Part shown: piece after piece, positions 25,872 through 34,997 of the stretch
How positions within the stretch are numbered: position 1 is the first letter of the stretch
Layout: every line of letters starts with the position of its first letter
DNA from: Sphingobium sp. JS3065
GTDB lineage: Bacteria > Pseudomonadota > Alphaproteobacteria > Sphingomonadales > Sphingomonadaceae
Assembly: GCF_026427355.1 (NCBI RefSeq)
Contig: NZ_CP102665.1
Location: 248,001 to 312,000, forward strand
Length of the DNA stretch: 64,000 bases
Reading direction: 5' to 3'
Made by a program: the position numbers and the translations under genes
Notes under the pieces: model-generated
Database searches by the model: none
What the model saw: only the letters and a program-made list of their open reading frames with translations
What the model was told of the DNA's origin: nothing

Positions 25872-26617
25872 CCGGCTGGATTGCCATAGCGGGTCTTGGC
25901 CCCGGCGCGGACGCGCTCATCACGCCGGAAGTGTCGGACGCGCTGGCGGAGGCGACCGATGTTATCGGCTATATCCCCTATGTCGCCCGCATCGCCGAAC
26001 GTCCCGGCCTGACGCTCCATGCCACGGACAACCGCGTTGAACTGGAGCGAGCGGTCCATGCGTTGACGCTGGCCGCGCAAGGAAAGCGCGTGGCGGTCGT
26101 ATCCTCCGGCGATCCCGGCGTCTTCGCCATGGCTTCCGCCCTGTTCGAAGCCCTCGAAGCGGGTCCGGAGGACTGGCGCGCCCTCGACATCCGCGTCCTT
26201 CCCGGCATCACCGCCATGCTCGCCGCCGCCGCAAGGGCGGGCGCGCCGCTCGGCCATGATTTCTGCGCCATCAACCTGTCCGACAATCTCAAGCCCTGGC
26301 CGCTGATCGAGCGCCGCCTGCGCCTGGCCGCGCAGGCCGACTTCGCCATGGCCTTCTACAATCCGCGTTCCCGGTCCCGCCCGGAGGGATTTGGCCACGC
26401 CCTCACCATATTGCGGGAGGAATGCGGCGAAGATCGCCTCATCCTCTTCGCCCGCGCCGTCTCGACGCCGGAAGAGAGCCTGCGCATCGTCCCCTTGGGC
26501 CAGGCGACCCCGGACATGGCCGACATGCGCACGGTCGTCATCGTCGGGTCCAGCCGCACCCGCCTGATCGAGCGGCCCGGCCAACCGATCCTCTACACCC
26601 CGCGCTCCGCCGCATGA
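25868..26617 (+). CDS. cobJ: Precorrin-3B C17-methyltransferase CobJ
   Basis: 249 residues, tetrapyrrole methylase family. It methylates C-17 of precorrin-3B with ring contraction. Motifs are IAGLGPGADALITPE, DVIGYIPYV, VAVVSSGDPGVFAMA (about residue 75), PGITAMLAAAARAGAPLGHD and MAFYNPRSRSRP, all typical of CobJ/CbiH. The start overlaps cobI by 4 bases. The last 25 bases overlap the 3' end of cobK, which lies on the other strand. Confidence 0.95.
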   Translation: MTGWIAIAGLGPGADALITPEVSDALAEATDVIGYIPYVARIAERPGLTLHATDNRVELERAVHALTLAAQGKRVAVVSSGDPGVFAMASALFEALEAGPEDWRALDIRVLPGITAMLAAAARAGAPLGHDFCAINLSDNLKPWPLIERRLRLAAQADFAMAFYNPRSRSRPEGFGHALTILREECGEDRLILFARAVSTPEESLRIVPLGQATPDMADMRTVVIVGSSRTRLIERPGQPILYTPRSAA

Positions 26618-27342
26618 CCCAGCCATTCCAGCACCCCGGCGACTTCATGCGTCACTTGCGCGGCGGGAGCGGGCGGCCGGTCGATCATCACGACCGGCAA
26701 TCCCAGCGTCCGCGCCGCGATGATCTTGGCTTGCGCACCACCGCCGCCCGCATTTTTCGAGACGACGCAGTCGATGCCATGATCGCGCATCAACCCCATG
26801 TCCCGCTCGACCGTGAAAGGCCCCCGGTCGATCACCAGCGCGTGACGGGGCAGCCCAGGCGCAACGACCGGCGCGTCGACGAAGCGCAACAGATAATGAT
26901 GCTGCGGCTGCGCGGCGAAGGCATCCACATGCATCCGCCCCAGCGCCAGCATCACATTGCGGGCAGGCCCCTTGAGCGCGGCGAGCGCCCCGGCGATGTC
27001 GGGCACATGGGTCCAGCGATCTCCCTCCGCCGCGATCCATGGCGGGCGGGTCAGCATGATATGCGGCACCCCGGTCTCTCGTGCAGCCGCCACGGCATGT
27101 TCGCTCATCGTCGCGGCAAAGGGGTGGGTCGCGTCGACCAGATGGGTGACGCCCTCGTCCCGCAAATGGCGAACCAGTCCCGAAACGCCGCCAAAGCCGC
27201 CGACGCGCACCGGCACCGGCTGTGCACGCGGCCGATCCGTGCGCCCGGCATAGCTCAGGACCGCCCGCGCTCCCCGTTCGGCCAATGCCGAGGCCAGCGC
27301 GCTGGCCTCAGTCGTCCCGCCCAATATGAGGATGTTGGAAAT
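26593..27342 (-). CDS. cobK: Precorrin-6A reductase CobK, antisense within the cob operon
   Basis: 249 residues from the proposed start. NADPH-dependent reduction of precorrin-6A. Motifs are ILILGGTTEASALA at the N-terminus, VDATHPFAATMSEHA (about residue 70), NVMLALGRMH and VSKNAGGGGAQAKI. It is the only cob gene here pointing left inside the right-pointing operon, overlapping the cobJ 3' end and the cobL start. No ATG/GTG/TTG precedes the conserved N-terminus closely: ATT at 27342 has AGGAG 8 bases upstream, whereas the nearest ATG (27453) has no ribosome site and would add 37 poor-looking residues. The ATT start is inference. Confidence 0.93.
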   Translation of the reverse strand: MSNILILGGTTEASALASALAERGARAVLSYAGRTDRPRAQPVPVRVGGFGGVSGLVRHLRDEGVTHLVDATHPFAATMSEHAVAAARETGVPHIMLTRPPWIAAEGDRWTHVPDIAGALAALKGPARNVMLALGRMHVDAFAAQPQHHYLLRFVDAPVVAPGLPRHALVIDRGPFTVERDMGLMRDHGIDCVVSKNAGGGGAQAKIIAARTLGLPVVMIDRPPAPAAQVTHEVAGVLEWLGHAAERGV

Positions 27343-28549
27343 GCCCGGCGCTCCTGATAGTCCTTGGCTGACGATAGTAGGGATAGGGGAAGACGGTCCG
27401 GATGGCCTGTCGTCCGCCGCCCGCGCCGCGCTGGACGAAGCCGCGCTCATCATGGGAGCGCCGCGTCATCTCGCGCTGCTCCCCGCCCTTAGGGCGGAAA
27501 CCCTGACCTGGCCAGTCCCGTTCGAAACCGGCACGCAAATGCTGCTGTCCCGGCGCGGGCAGCCGACCGTCATGCTCGCATCGGGCGATCCCTTCTGGTT
27601 CGGTGCGGGCGCCAGCATCACGCGGCATCTGGAACCGCAGGAATGGATCGCGCACCCTGCGCCATCCGCCTTCACCCTCGCCGCCGCCCGGCTCGGCTGG
27701 CCGCTTCAGCATGTGGAATGCCACGGCCTCCACGCCGCGCCGCTGACGCGGCTGCGCCCCAGCCTCGCGCCCGGCCGCCGCGCCATCCTGCTGCTTCGCG
27801 ACGGCGCGGCAGTGGGCGAACTGGCCGCCTGGCTGACGGAGCAAGGCTTCGGCGCCTCGACATTGCATGTGTTGGAAGCGCTGGGCGGCCCCCGCGAGCG
27901 CATCCGCCAATGCACGGCGGAAATGCCGAACCTGACCGACATCGCCCACCCTGTCGCGGTAGGCCTGACCTTGGCAGGCGAAGGACGAACGCTCCCTCGC
28001 TCCAGCGGCATCCCCGACGACTGGTTCGACCATGACGGCCAGATCACCAAACGCCCAGCCCGCGCCCTCACCCTGTCCGCATTGGCTCCCCACCCCTATG
28101 AAACATTATGGGACATAGGCGCAGGGTCCGGCTCAGTCGCCATAGAATGGCTGCTCGCCCACCCCTCCACAGCCGCCATCGCCTTCGAAGCCGATCCCGA
28201 ACGCGCCGCCCGCGCCCGCGCCAACGCCCTGGCCCTGGGCGCGGATCGCCTGACCGTCATCGAAGGCAGAGCGCCGGATATTCTGAATGGCCGAACCCGC
28301 CCCGACGCCATCTTCATCGGCGGCGGTCTCAGCCAGTCCTTGCTGGAAACCCTGTTCGCCTTGCCGGGCGGCCCCACACGCCTCGTCGCCAATGCCGTCA
28401 CGCTCGAATCCGAAGCGCTGCTCGCCCAATGGCATGCGGACGAAGGCGGCGACCTGCTGCGCATCGAACTCGCGCAGGCCACCCCCCTCGGCACCCGTCG
28501 CGGCTGGCGCGCCGCCTACCCGCTGGTGCAATGGAGCATCACGCTATGA
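27341..28549 (+). CDS. cobL: Precorrin-6Y C5,15-methyltransferase (decarboxylating) CobL
   Basis: 402 residues, a fusion of CbiE-like (N-terminal methylase, [27 protein letters not shown]) and CbiT-like (C-terminal Rossmann methyltransferase, [26 protein letters not shown] at about residue 325) halves. It methylates C-5 and C-15 and removes the C-12 acetate carboxyl. Start ATG at 27341 has GAGG 9 bases upstream; an ATG at 27326 is the alternative. The start codon overlaps the proposed cobK start on the opposite strand. Stop overlaps cobE (ATGA). Confidence 0.95.
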   Translation: MPGAPDSPWLTIVGIGEDGPDGLSSAARAALDEAALIMGAPRHLALLPALRAETLTWPVPFETGTQMLLSRRGQPTVMLASGDPFWFGAGASITRHLEPQEWIAHPAPSAFTLAAARLGWPLQHVECHGLHAAPLTRLRPSLAPGRRAILLLRDGAAVGELAAWLTEQGFGASTLHVLEALGGPRERIRQCTAEMPNLTDIAHPVAVGLTLAGEGRTLPRSSGIPDDWFDHDGQITKRPARALTLSALAPHPYETLWDIGAGSGSVAIEWLLAHPSTAAIAFEADPERAARARANALALGADRLTVIEGRAPDILNGRTRPDAIFIGGGLSQSLLETLFALPGGPTRLVANAVTLESEALLAQWHADEGGDLLRIELAQATPLGTRRGWRAAYPLVQWSITL

Positions 28550-28911
28550 TCGTCGCCGGTTTCGGATTTCGCCAAAGCGCATCCCTCGCTTCGCTGGAAT
28601 CCGCGCTGAAGGAGGCGACGGGCGCCCTGATCGCCGTGGACGCGCTCGCCACGCTCGACCGCAAGGCGGACCAACTCGCGCCCCTGGCTTACAAGCTCGC
28701 CCTCCCCCTCATCGCCATCCCGGCGGACCGGCTGGCGGATCAATCCACTCTCACCCGATCCCCCGCCAGCGTCGCGGCCTATGGCACCGGCAGCGTGGCC
28801 GAAGCCGCCGCTCTCGCCGCCCTTGCCCCCAAAGCCCGCCTTCTCGCCCCCCGCGCCTTCTCGTCCGATCGCCTCGCGAGTTGCGCCCTTGCCGAAAGCC
28901 ATGCCCCATGA
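28546..28911 (+). CDS. cobE: Cobalamin biosynthesis protein CobE (CbiG C-terminal type)
   Basis: 121 residues, matching CobE, the stand-alone equivalent of the CbiG C-terminal domain. Landmarks are [16 protein letters not shown] at the start, [15 protein letters not shown], and [16 protein letters not shown] near residue 80. It is needed for aerobic B12 synthesis in Pseudomonas denitrificans, but its exact biochemical step is not established. 4-base overlaps with cobL and cobM. Confidence 0.92.
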   Translation: MIVAGFGFRQSASLASLESALKEATGALIAVDALATLDRKADQLAPLAYKLALPLIAIPADRLADQSTLTRSPASVAAYGTGSVAEAAALAALAPKARLLAPRAFSSDRLASCALAESHAP

Positions 28912-29690
28912 CGGTCCATTTCATCGGTGCCGGCCCCGGCGCGCCCGATCTCATCACCCTGCGCGGGCGCGACCTGATCGCTGGCTGCCCCGTCTGCCTC
29001 CATGCCGGATCGCTGGTGCCCGCCGCCTTGCTGGATCATTGCCCGCCGGATGCGCGGATCGTGAACACCGCGCCGCTCACCCTGGACGAAATCATCGCCA
29101 TCATGGCCGAGGCCGATGAAGCAGGGCAGGACATCGCCCGCCTCCATTCCGGCGACCTGTCGGTCTGGTCGGCCATGGGGGAGCAGATTCGCCGCCTGAA
29201 AGCGCTTGGCATCCCCTATGACATCACGCCGGGAGTCCCCTCCTTCGCCGCCGCCGCCGCCGCCATCGGCGCTGAACTGACCCTGCCCGAACTCGGCCAG
29301 TCGCTCGTCCTGACCCGCACGCCCGGTCGAGCCAGCGCCATGCCGCCGGGCGAAAGCCTGACCGCCTTCGGCGCGACCGGCGCCACGCTCGCCATCCATC
29401 TTTCGATCCACAATCTCGTCCAGGTGGTGCGCGACCTGACGCCGCTTTATGGCGCCCAATGCCCGGTGGCCGTGGTCTGGCGCGCCAGTTGGCCCGACCA
29501 GCGGATCGTCCGCGCCACGCTCGGCACGATCGCGGAAGCCGCCGCAGACGGGCCTGAACGCACCGCCATCATTCTGGTCGGCCCGGTGCTGGACAATCGG
29601 GATTTCCCGGAAAGCAGCCTCTACGCGCCCGGCTATGACCGCCGTTTCCGCCCGGCCACCGCCGATTCCGTCTTCATCGACAAGCCATGA
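28908..29690 (+). CDS. cobM: Precorrin-4 C11-methyltransferase CobM
   Basis: 260 residues, tetrapyrrole methylase. SAM-dependent methylation at C-11. Motifs are [50 protein letters not shown] (about residue 80), [20 protein letters not shown], and [13 protein letters not shown], closely matching CobM/CbiF. Overlaps cobE and cobB by 4 bases each. Confidence 0.96.
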   Translation: MTVHFIGAGPGAPDLITLRGRDLIAGCPVCLHAGSLVPAALLDHCPPDARIVNTAPLTLDEIIAIMAEADEAGQDIARLHSGDLSVWSAMGEQIRRLKALGIPYDITPGVPSFAAAAAAIGAELTLPELGQSLVLTRTPGRASAMPPGESLTAFGATGATLAIHLSIHNLVQVVRDLTPLYGAQCPVAVVWRASWPDQRIVRATLGTIAEAAADGPERTAIILVGPVLDNRDFPESSLYAPGYDRRFRPATADSVFIDKP

Positions 29691-31006
29691 CGCCCGGCCT
29701 GCTCATCGCCGCGCCCCGGTCCGGATCGGGCAAGACGACCGTCACGCTGGGCCTGCTGCGCGCCTTTGCCCGCATGGGGCTGAGGGTGCAGCCGTTCAAG
29801 TCCGGCCCCGACTATATCGACCCCGCCTTCCAGCAGGCCGCCGCCCGTCGCCCGTCCTTCAACCTCGATAGCTGGGCGATGACCCGTTCGCGGATCGCCG
29901 CCATCGCGTGCGATCCGGACGCCGACCTCATCCTGGCCGAAGGCGTGATGGGCCTGTTCGACGGCGCGCCCGCCAGCGGAGAAGCGGGCACAGGCGCCAG
30001 CGCCGACATCGCCGCCCTGCTGGGCTGGCCGGTCGTCCTGGTCATGGACGTGTCGGGCCAGAGCCAGTCCGCCGCCGCCATCGCCAGCGGTTTCCGGAAC
30101 CTGCGTTCCGATGTCGCCATGGCGGGCGTGATCCTGAACCATGTCGCCAGCGAACGCCATGAACGGCTGATCCGCGCCGCCATGAAGCAGGCGGGCATAG
30201 CCGTTCTCGGCGCCATCCCTCGCTCAGCAGAACTCGGCTTGCCTGAGCGCCATCTGGGACTGGTTCAGGCCGCCGAGCAGGCCGATCTCGACGGAACCAT
30301 CGACCGCATGGCCGACATCGTGGCGGCGCATGTCGACCTCATCGCGATCCGCGAAGCTGCTCGCCCAGCGACAACGCAAGACCATCGCGCAGCCCCATCC
30401 ATGCTCCCGCCCGGCCAGCGCATCGCCATCGCCCAGGACGAGGCCTTTTCCTTCACCTACGCGCATCTCCTGTCCGACTGGCGCGCCGCGGGCGCGGAAA
30501 TCCTGCCCTTCTCGCCTCTTGCCGATGAAGCGCCCGCCGCCGATGCCGACGCCGTCTGGCTCCCCGGCGGCTATCCCGAACTGCACGCCGCCCGCATCGC
30601 GCATGCGTATCATTTCCTCTCGGGCCTGCGCCGCCACGCGCAGGATCGCCCGATCCATGGCGAATGCGGCGGCTATATGGTCCTGGGACAAGCGCTGGTC
30701 GACGCGCAGGGCCAGGCGCACGCCATGGCGGGTCTGCTCGGCCTCATCACCAGCTTTGCGGAGCGTCGCCTGCATCTGGGCTATCGCCGGGCGCGGCTGC
30801 TTGCGCCCATGGGCGGCATGCTTGCGGGCGCTCTGCTGAACGGCCATGAATTCCACTATTCCACCATCGTCGAGCAGCCCGACAGCCCGCTCGCCCGCGT
30901 CACCGATGCGGAGGGCAATGCCGTCGCATCCACCGGATCGCGTCGCGGCAACGTCACCGGCAGCTTCTTCCACCTCATCGCACCCGCATCGGCAGCCGTC
31001 CCATGA
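29687..31006 (+). CDS. cobB: Hydrogenobyrinate a,c-diamide synthase CobB
   Basis: 439 residues. ATP- and glutamine-dependent amidation of the a and c side chains. The N-terminal dethiobiotin-synthetase-like domain carries the P-loop [19 protein letters not shown] and [11 protein letters not shown]; the C-terminal class I glutamine amidotransferase-type domain has [11 protein letters not shown], the nucleophile Cys in [11 protein letters not shown] (about residue 325), and the late His in NGHEFHYS. The start overlaps cobM and the stop overlaps cobF. In the aerobic route it feeds CobN. Confidence 0.96.
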   Translation: MTPGLLIAAPRSGSGKTTVTLGLLRAFARMGLRVQPFKSGPDYIDPAFQQAAARRPSFNLDSWAMTRSRIAAIACDPDADLILAEGVMGLFDGAPASGEAGTGASADIAALLGWPVVLVMDVSGQSQSAAAIASGFRNLRSDVAMAGVILNHVASERHERLIRAAMKQAGIAVLGAIPRSAELGLPERHLGLVQAAEQADLDGTIDRMADIVAAHVDLIAIREAARPATTQDHRAAPSMLPPGQRIAIAQDEAFSFTYAHLLSDWRAAGAEILPFSPLADEAPAADADAVWLPGGYPELHAARIAHAYHFLSGLRRHAQDRPIHGECGGYMVLGQALVDAQGQAHAMAGLLGLITSFAERRLHLGYRRARLLAPMGGMLAGALLNGHEFHYSTIVEQPDSPLARVTDAEGNAVASTGSRRGNVTGSFFHLIAPASAAVP

Positions 31007-31749
31007 TCATCCTCCACCTCATCGGCATCGGCACGGGCAATCCCGACCACCTTACCTTCGCGGCGGCGAAGGCGATGAACGCCGCCGACCTGATCCTGCT
31101 GCCGCGCAAGGGCGACGCGAAATCGGACCTCATCGACCTGCGCCGCGCCATCTGCGCCGAACTGCTGACCAACCCGGTCCAGATTGTGGAATTCGACATG
31201 CCCCTGCGCGACGACCGGCATGATTATGTCGGCGCGGTCATAGGTTGGCACGACGCCATCGCCGCGCTCTGGATGGAGCAGATTACAGCGCGCCTTCCCG
31301 ACGGCGGCACGCTTGCGCTGCTGGTCTGGGGCGATCCGTCGCTTTACGACAGCAGCCTGCGCATCGCCGCGCGCCTGCCGGATGTCGAGGTCCGGGTCGT
31401 TCCCGGCATCACCAGCATCCAGGTGCTGACCGCCGCCCATGCCATCTGCCTCAACGATCTTGCCGAGCCGGTGCTGATCACGACCGGCCGCCGCCTCCGC
31501 GAACAGGGCTGGCCGGATGGCGCCGACAGCCTGGTCGTCATGCTGGACGGCCATTGCGCCTTCCAGACCCTGCCGGCCGAGGGCATCGATATATGGTGGG
31601 GCGCCTATCTGGGCATGCCGCAAGAGACGCTCGCACAGGGGCCGCTGACCGTGGCCGGACCGGAAATCATCCAACGCCGCGCCGCGCTCCGCCAGGCGCA
31701 TGGCTGGATCATGGACATCTACCTTTTACGCAAGCGCGGCCCGGTCTGA
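31003..31749 (+). CDS. cobF: Precorrin-6A synthase (deacetylating) CobF
   Basis: 248 residues, tetrapyrrole methylase family. It methylates C-1 of precorrin-5 and releases the two-carbon fragment as acetate, an aerobic-pathway step. Motifs are LHLIGIGTGNPDHLTFAAAK, DLILLPRKGDAKSDLIDLRR, LVWGDPSLYDSSLRI (about residue 107) and VRVVPGITSIQ. It is the last gene of the riboswitch 2 operon. No intrinsic terminator is evident between its stop and the convergent small gene 14 bases on. Confidence 0.95.
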   Translation: MIILHLIGIGTGNPDHLTFAAAKAMNAADLILLPRKGDAKSDLIDLRRAICAELLTNPVQIVEFDMPLRDDRHDYVGAVIGWHDAIAALWMEQITARLPDGGTLALLVWGDPSLYDSSLRIAARLPDVEVRVVPGITSIQVLTAAHAICLNDLAEPVLITTGRRLREQGWPDGADSLVVMLDGHCAFQTLPAEGIDIWWGAYLGMPQETLAQGPLTVAGPEIIQRRAALRQAHGWIMDIYLLRKRGPV

Positions 31750-31763
31750 CAGCCCTGAAGCCG

Positions 31764-31967
31764 TCAAGCGACGTTAGGCATCAATTCGATGATGGGTCTG
31801 CTGGCTGCCTGCCGCATGCCATCGGACGCCATTTCGGCCCGGCGGCGGAATTCGGCGGCCATGGCCTGATGCATCATGCGCGCCGAGGCATCGGCGGTCG
31901 TCGCCGCCAACTGATCATGCATCCTTGCCCGGTCAAGACACTCTTCTGGAGTGAGAGCATGCGTCAT
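31764..31967 (-). CDS. Small helical protein, hypothetical
   Basis: 67 residues. The ATG has AGGAG 8 bases upstream. The protein is predicted largely helical (PEECLDRARMHDQLA, MMHQAMAAEFRRRAEMA) and resembles the small uncharacterised alphaproteobacterial proteins with ECxxRA/A-x-EFRRRA patterns. No function known. It points toward cobF, convergent with the cob operon, and is downstream of spoVR on the same strand but separated by 164 bases. Confidence 0.6.
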   Translation of the reverse strand: MTHALTPEECLDRARMHDQLAATTADASARMMHQAMAAEFRRRAEMASDGMRQAASRPIIELMPNVA

Positions 31968-32131
31968 GAATCGAACTCCTGCCTGTCGCAGGACTCATCC
32001 TCTCCATCGCCTTGGCAGAGCGACAGATCAAATCTCGCCCACGAAAACCGGCGGCTAACTTAGCCGTTCCGAAGGTCGATGGAAAATGGAATCTTCTACG
32101 CCTCCAGCGTCCGTCCCCCCGGCGCACCGTT

Positions 32132-33673
32132 TCAGCGCAACCAGCCCGCATTGGGCTGCGCGCTGTGGCTTTTCAATTCCTTGCGCGTTTCGGAGTCGAC
32201 CTCCCTCAGCAGAACCTCATAACCCCATAGATTCGCCAGATTTTGTAGGACCATGGCGGCGTCGCCCGGATCCAGTTGCACGCCGTCCAGCATGGCATGT
32301 TCCACGATCAGCTTGCGATCCCCGGCCAGATCGACATCGACCACCTGTATGTCCGGTTCCTGCCGCCCGATTTCATATTCCCGCGCCAGAGAGCGCCGAA
32401 TCCGCCGATAACCGCGCTCGTCATGAATGGCGTCAACCCGCAGTTCCGACTCGCCCTGCTTGTCGAGAATCTTGAACAGCCGCCATTGCCGGATCAGATG
32501 CGGGCTAAGGAATTGCGAAACAAAGCTTTCATCCCGATAATTGGCCCATATGTCCTTCAGTACCTCCATCGCATCGCCCGATCCGGCGATTTCGGGGAAC
32601 CATTCCCGGTCTTCCTCGGTCGGCTCCCGGCAGATGCGTTCGATATCCGACATGATGCCGAAACCCAGGGCATAGGGATTGAAGCCACTAAAATGGCCTG
32701 AATCATAAGTGGGTTGATAGACGACATTGGTATGGGATGAGAGGAATTCCATGAACGAACCGTCGGTGATCCAGCCTCGTTCATGCAGCGTCGTCATGAT
32801 GCGGTAATGGGTATAGGTGGCGCATCCCTCATTCATCGCCTTGGTCTGGCGCTGCGGGTAGAAATATTGCGCGATCAGCCGCACGATGCGCAATATTTCC
32901 CGCTGCCAGCTTTGCAGTAAAGGCCCCGTTTTCTCCAGGAAATAGAGGACATTCTCCTGCGGCAGGCCAAGCGCCGCCCGCCTTGCATCGCTGGGGATCG
33001 AGTCCGCCTTCGCGCCGGTGGGCACGGTGCGCCACAGATCGTCGTAAATCCGGTCGCGATAGGCCTGTCGCTCCGCCTCGCGCGCCGCCTCGGCCTTCAG
33101 GTCTCTCGGCCGGATGCGCGGATAGCGGTGGACGCCCTGGTTCATCAGCGCATGGGCGGCGTCCAGCACCCGCTCGACCGGCAACTGGCCATAGCGTTCC
33201 TCGCATTGCGCGATATAGCGCTTGGCGAACTCCAGATAGTCGAGAATCCCTTCCGCATCGGTCCATTGCTTGAAGACATAATTATTCTTGAAGAAATGAT
33301 TATGCCCAAAGGCCGCATGGGCGATGACCAGAGTCTGCATCGTCGCGCTGTTTTCCTGCATCAGATAGTTGATGCAGGGATCGGAGTTGATGACCAGTTC
33401 ATAGGCCAGGCCGCGCAGCCCCTTGCGGTACATCATTTCATTGGTCACGAACTGCTTGCCGAAGGACCAATGCTTGTAGAAGAGCGGCATGCCGATGGAG
33501 GAATAGGCGTCCAGCATCTGCTCCGCGCTGATAATCTCTATCTGGTTGGGATAGATATCCAGCTTCATTTCCTTGAGCGCGATCGGCTCTATCGTGTCAT
33601 GGATGCGGTTGATCAGGGAAAAGTCCCAGTCGCTGCCCGTGAACAGCGGGGCCGGTGCCAAAGCGACCGTCAT
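32132..33673 (-). CDS. SpoVR family protein
   Basis: 513 residues, full length for SpoVR/YcgB. The start is the ATG overlapping the stop of the upstream YeaH gene (ATGA); the longer open frame is only overlap with that gene. Typical stretches are MPLFYKHWSFGKQF, YELVINSDPCINYLMQEN, IAHAAFGHNHFFKNNY and MNEGCATYTHYRI with a His/Glu pattern suggestive of metal binding. The molecular role is unknown. Conserved co-occurrence with prkA and yeaH, as seen here, links it to stress/stationary-phase signalling. Last gene of the operon. Confidence 0.95.
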   Translation of the reverse strand: MTVALAPAPLFTGSDWDFSLINRIHDTIEPIALKEMKLDIYPNQIEIISAEQMLDAYSSIGMPLFYKHWSFGKQFVTNEMMYRKGLRGLAYELVINSDPCINYLMQENSATMQTLVIAHAAFGHNHFFKNNYVFKQWTDAEGILDYLEFAKRYIAQCEERYGQLPVERVLDAAHALMNQGVHRYPRIRPRDLKAEAAREAERQAYRDRIYDDLWRTVPTGAKADSIPSDARRAALGLPQENVLYFLEKTGPLLQSWQREILRIVRLIAQYFYPQRQTKAMNEGCATYTHYRIMTTLHERGWITDGSFMEFLSSHTNVVYQPTYDSGHFSGFNPYALGFGIMSDIERICREPTEEDREWFPEIAGSGDAMEVLKDIWANYRDESFVSQFLSPHLIRQWRLFKILDKQGESELRVDAIHDERGYRRIRRSLAREYEIGRQEPDIQVVDVDLAGDRKLIVEHAMLDGVQLDPGDAAMVLQNLANLWGYEVLLREVDSETRKELKSHSAQPNAGWLR

Positions 33674-34977
33674 GCCGAACGCTCCGCCACGCCCTTGCGC
33701 TGGAACAACTCGCGGAAGACGGGATAGATTTCGCGCCGGTGATGCACCTTGCGCATCACGAAATTGCGGTTCGCCTCGCTGACCGGGGCATAGGCCTGCC
33801 ACAGTCCCGTCGCCGTTCCGACAGACTCTATATCGGCAAACTCCTCGCGCCCGACCTCCAGATAAGCGAAATATTGGCTGAACGGCAGGATTTCCTGCTG
33901 CATCAGGCTGACCACCCGGCCATTGTCGGACTGCATGGTGTCGCCGTCGGACGCCTGCGCGACATAGATGTTCCAGTCGTCCGGCCGGAAGCGTTCCTGC
34001 ACCACCTCGATCAGCTTCTCCAGCGCGCTGGAAACCAGCGTCCCGCCCGTCACCGTGCTGTAGAAGAAAGTCTGCTCGTCCACTTCCGCCGCCCGGTCGG
34101 TATGGTGGATGAACACCACCTCGACATGCTCGTAGCAGCGCGACAGGAACAGGTGCAGCAGCGCGAAGAAGCGCTTCGCCAAATCCTTCATATGCTCCGT
34201 CATGGAGCCGGAAACGTCCATCAGGCAGAACATCACCGCCTGCGCCACGGGCTTGGGCACCGTCTCGAACCGGCGGTAGCGCAGATCGACGGGGTCGATA
34301 TAGGCGATCAGGTTGCGCCGCCGGATGATGGTCGACCGTTCCTCGCGCAGGGCCTCCAGCCGTACGGCATCGTCAGGCAGGGCAGGCTCGCGCGCCTCGA
34401 TCAGCGCGATTTCCTCCTCGATGCGGGCAAGATCGGCGCCCTTGGGACGGCGCAGGGCCAGCCGCCGCGACATCGCCTTCTGCATGGTGCGCGGAACCGA
34501 CAGGTTGGACGGGTTTCCCGCCGTCGAATAGCCCGCCCGCCGGATGCCGTCGACCGCCCCGCCGATCAGCCGACGCTTGGCCAGGTCCGGCAATTCCAGA
34601 TCGTCCAGGAACAGGTCCAGAAACTCTTCCCGGCTGAGCGCGAACTGGAAATCGTCATTCCCCTCGCCCTGGCCGGCCTTCGACCCCGCGCCCGCGCCGC
34701 CATCGGGCCGCTTGATCCGGTCGCCTTCCATATAATCGTGATTGCCGGGGAACACCCGTTCGCGACTGCCGCCCTGCGCGGCGCGATGCAGCGTCGGTTC
34801 GTGGATCACGTCGCGCTGGATCGAAATCTGGCCTTCCTTGTCCAGATCCTTGATGCTGCGATCCTTCAGGCTGTCGCGCACCGCCTGCTGCACATAGGCC
34901 CTCGCCCTCCGCAGGAAGCGTTGCCTGTTGACCAGGCTCTTGCCTCCTGGATTCAGCCGTCTGTCGACTATGTGCAT
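33670..34977 (-). CDS. YeaH/YhbH family (DUF444) protein with VWA domain
   Basis: 435 residues. A charged N-terminal half with Gly/Asp-rich linker (about 85-110) is followed by a von Willebrand A-like domain with the MIDAS motif MDVSGSMTEH (residues 253-262). The protein is the usual partner encoded between the PrkA kinase and SpoVR. In E. coli, YeaG and YeaH act in the stationary-phase nitrogen-starvation response. It starts 20 bases after prkA and overlaps spoVR by 4 bases. Confidence 0.95.
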   Translation of the reverse strand: MHIVDRRLNPGGKSLVNRQRFLRRARAYVQQAVRDSLKDRSIKDLDKEGQISIQRDVIHEPTLHRAAQGGSRERVFPGNHDYMEGDRIKRPDGGAGAGSKAGQGEGNDDFQFALSREEFLDLFLDDLELPDLAKRRLIGGAVDGIRRAGYSTAGNPSNLSVPRTMQKAMSRRLALRRPKGADLARIEEEIALIEAREPALPDDAVRLEALREERSTIIRRRNLIAYIDPVDLRYRRFETVPKPVAQAVMFCLMDVSGSMTEHMKDLAKRFFALLHLFLSRCYEHVEVVFIHHTDRAAEVDEQTFFYSTVTGGTLVSSALEKLIEVVQERFRPDDWNIYVAQASDGDTMQSDNGRVVSLMQQEILPFSQYFAYLEVGREEFADIESVGTATGLWQAYAPVSEANRNFVMRKVHHRREIYPVFRELFQRKGVAERSA

Positions 34978-34997
34978 GGTGGCTTATGCGCCCTCCA

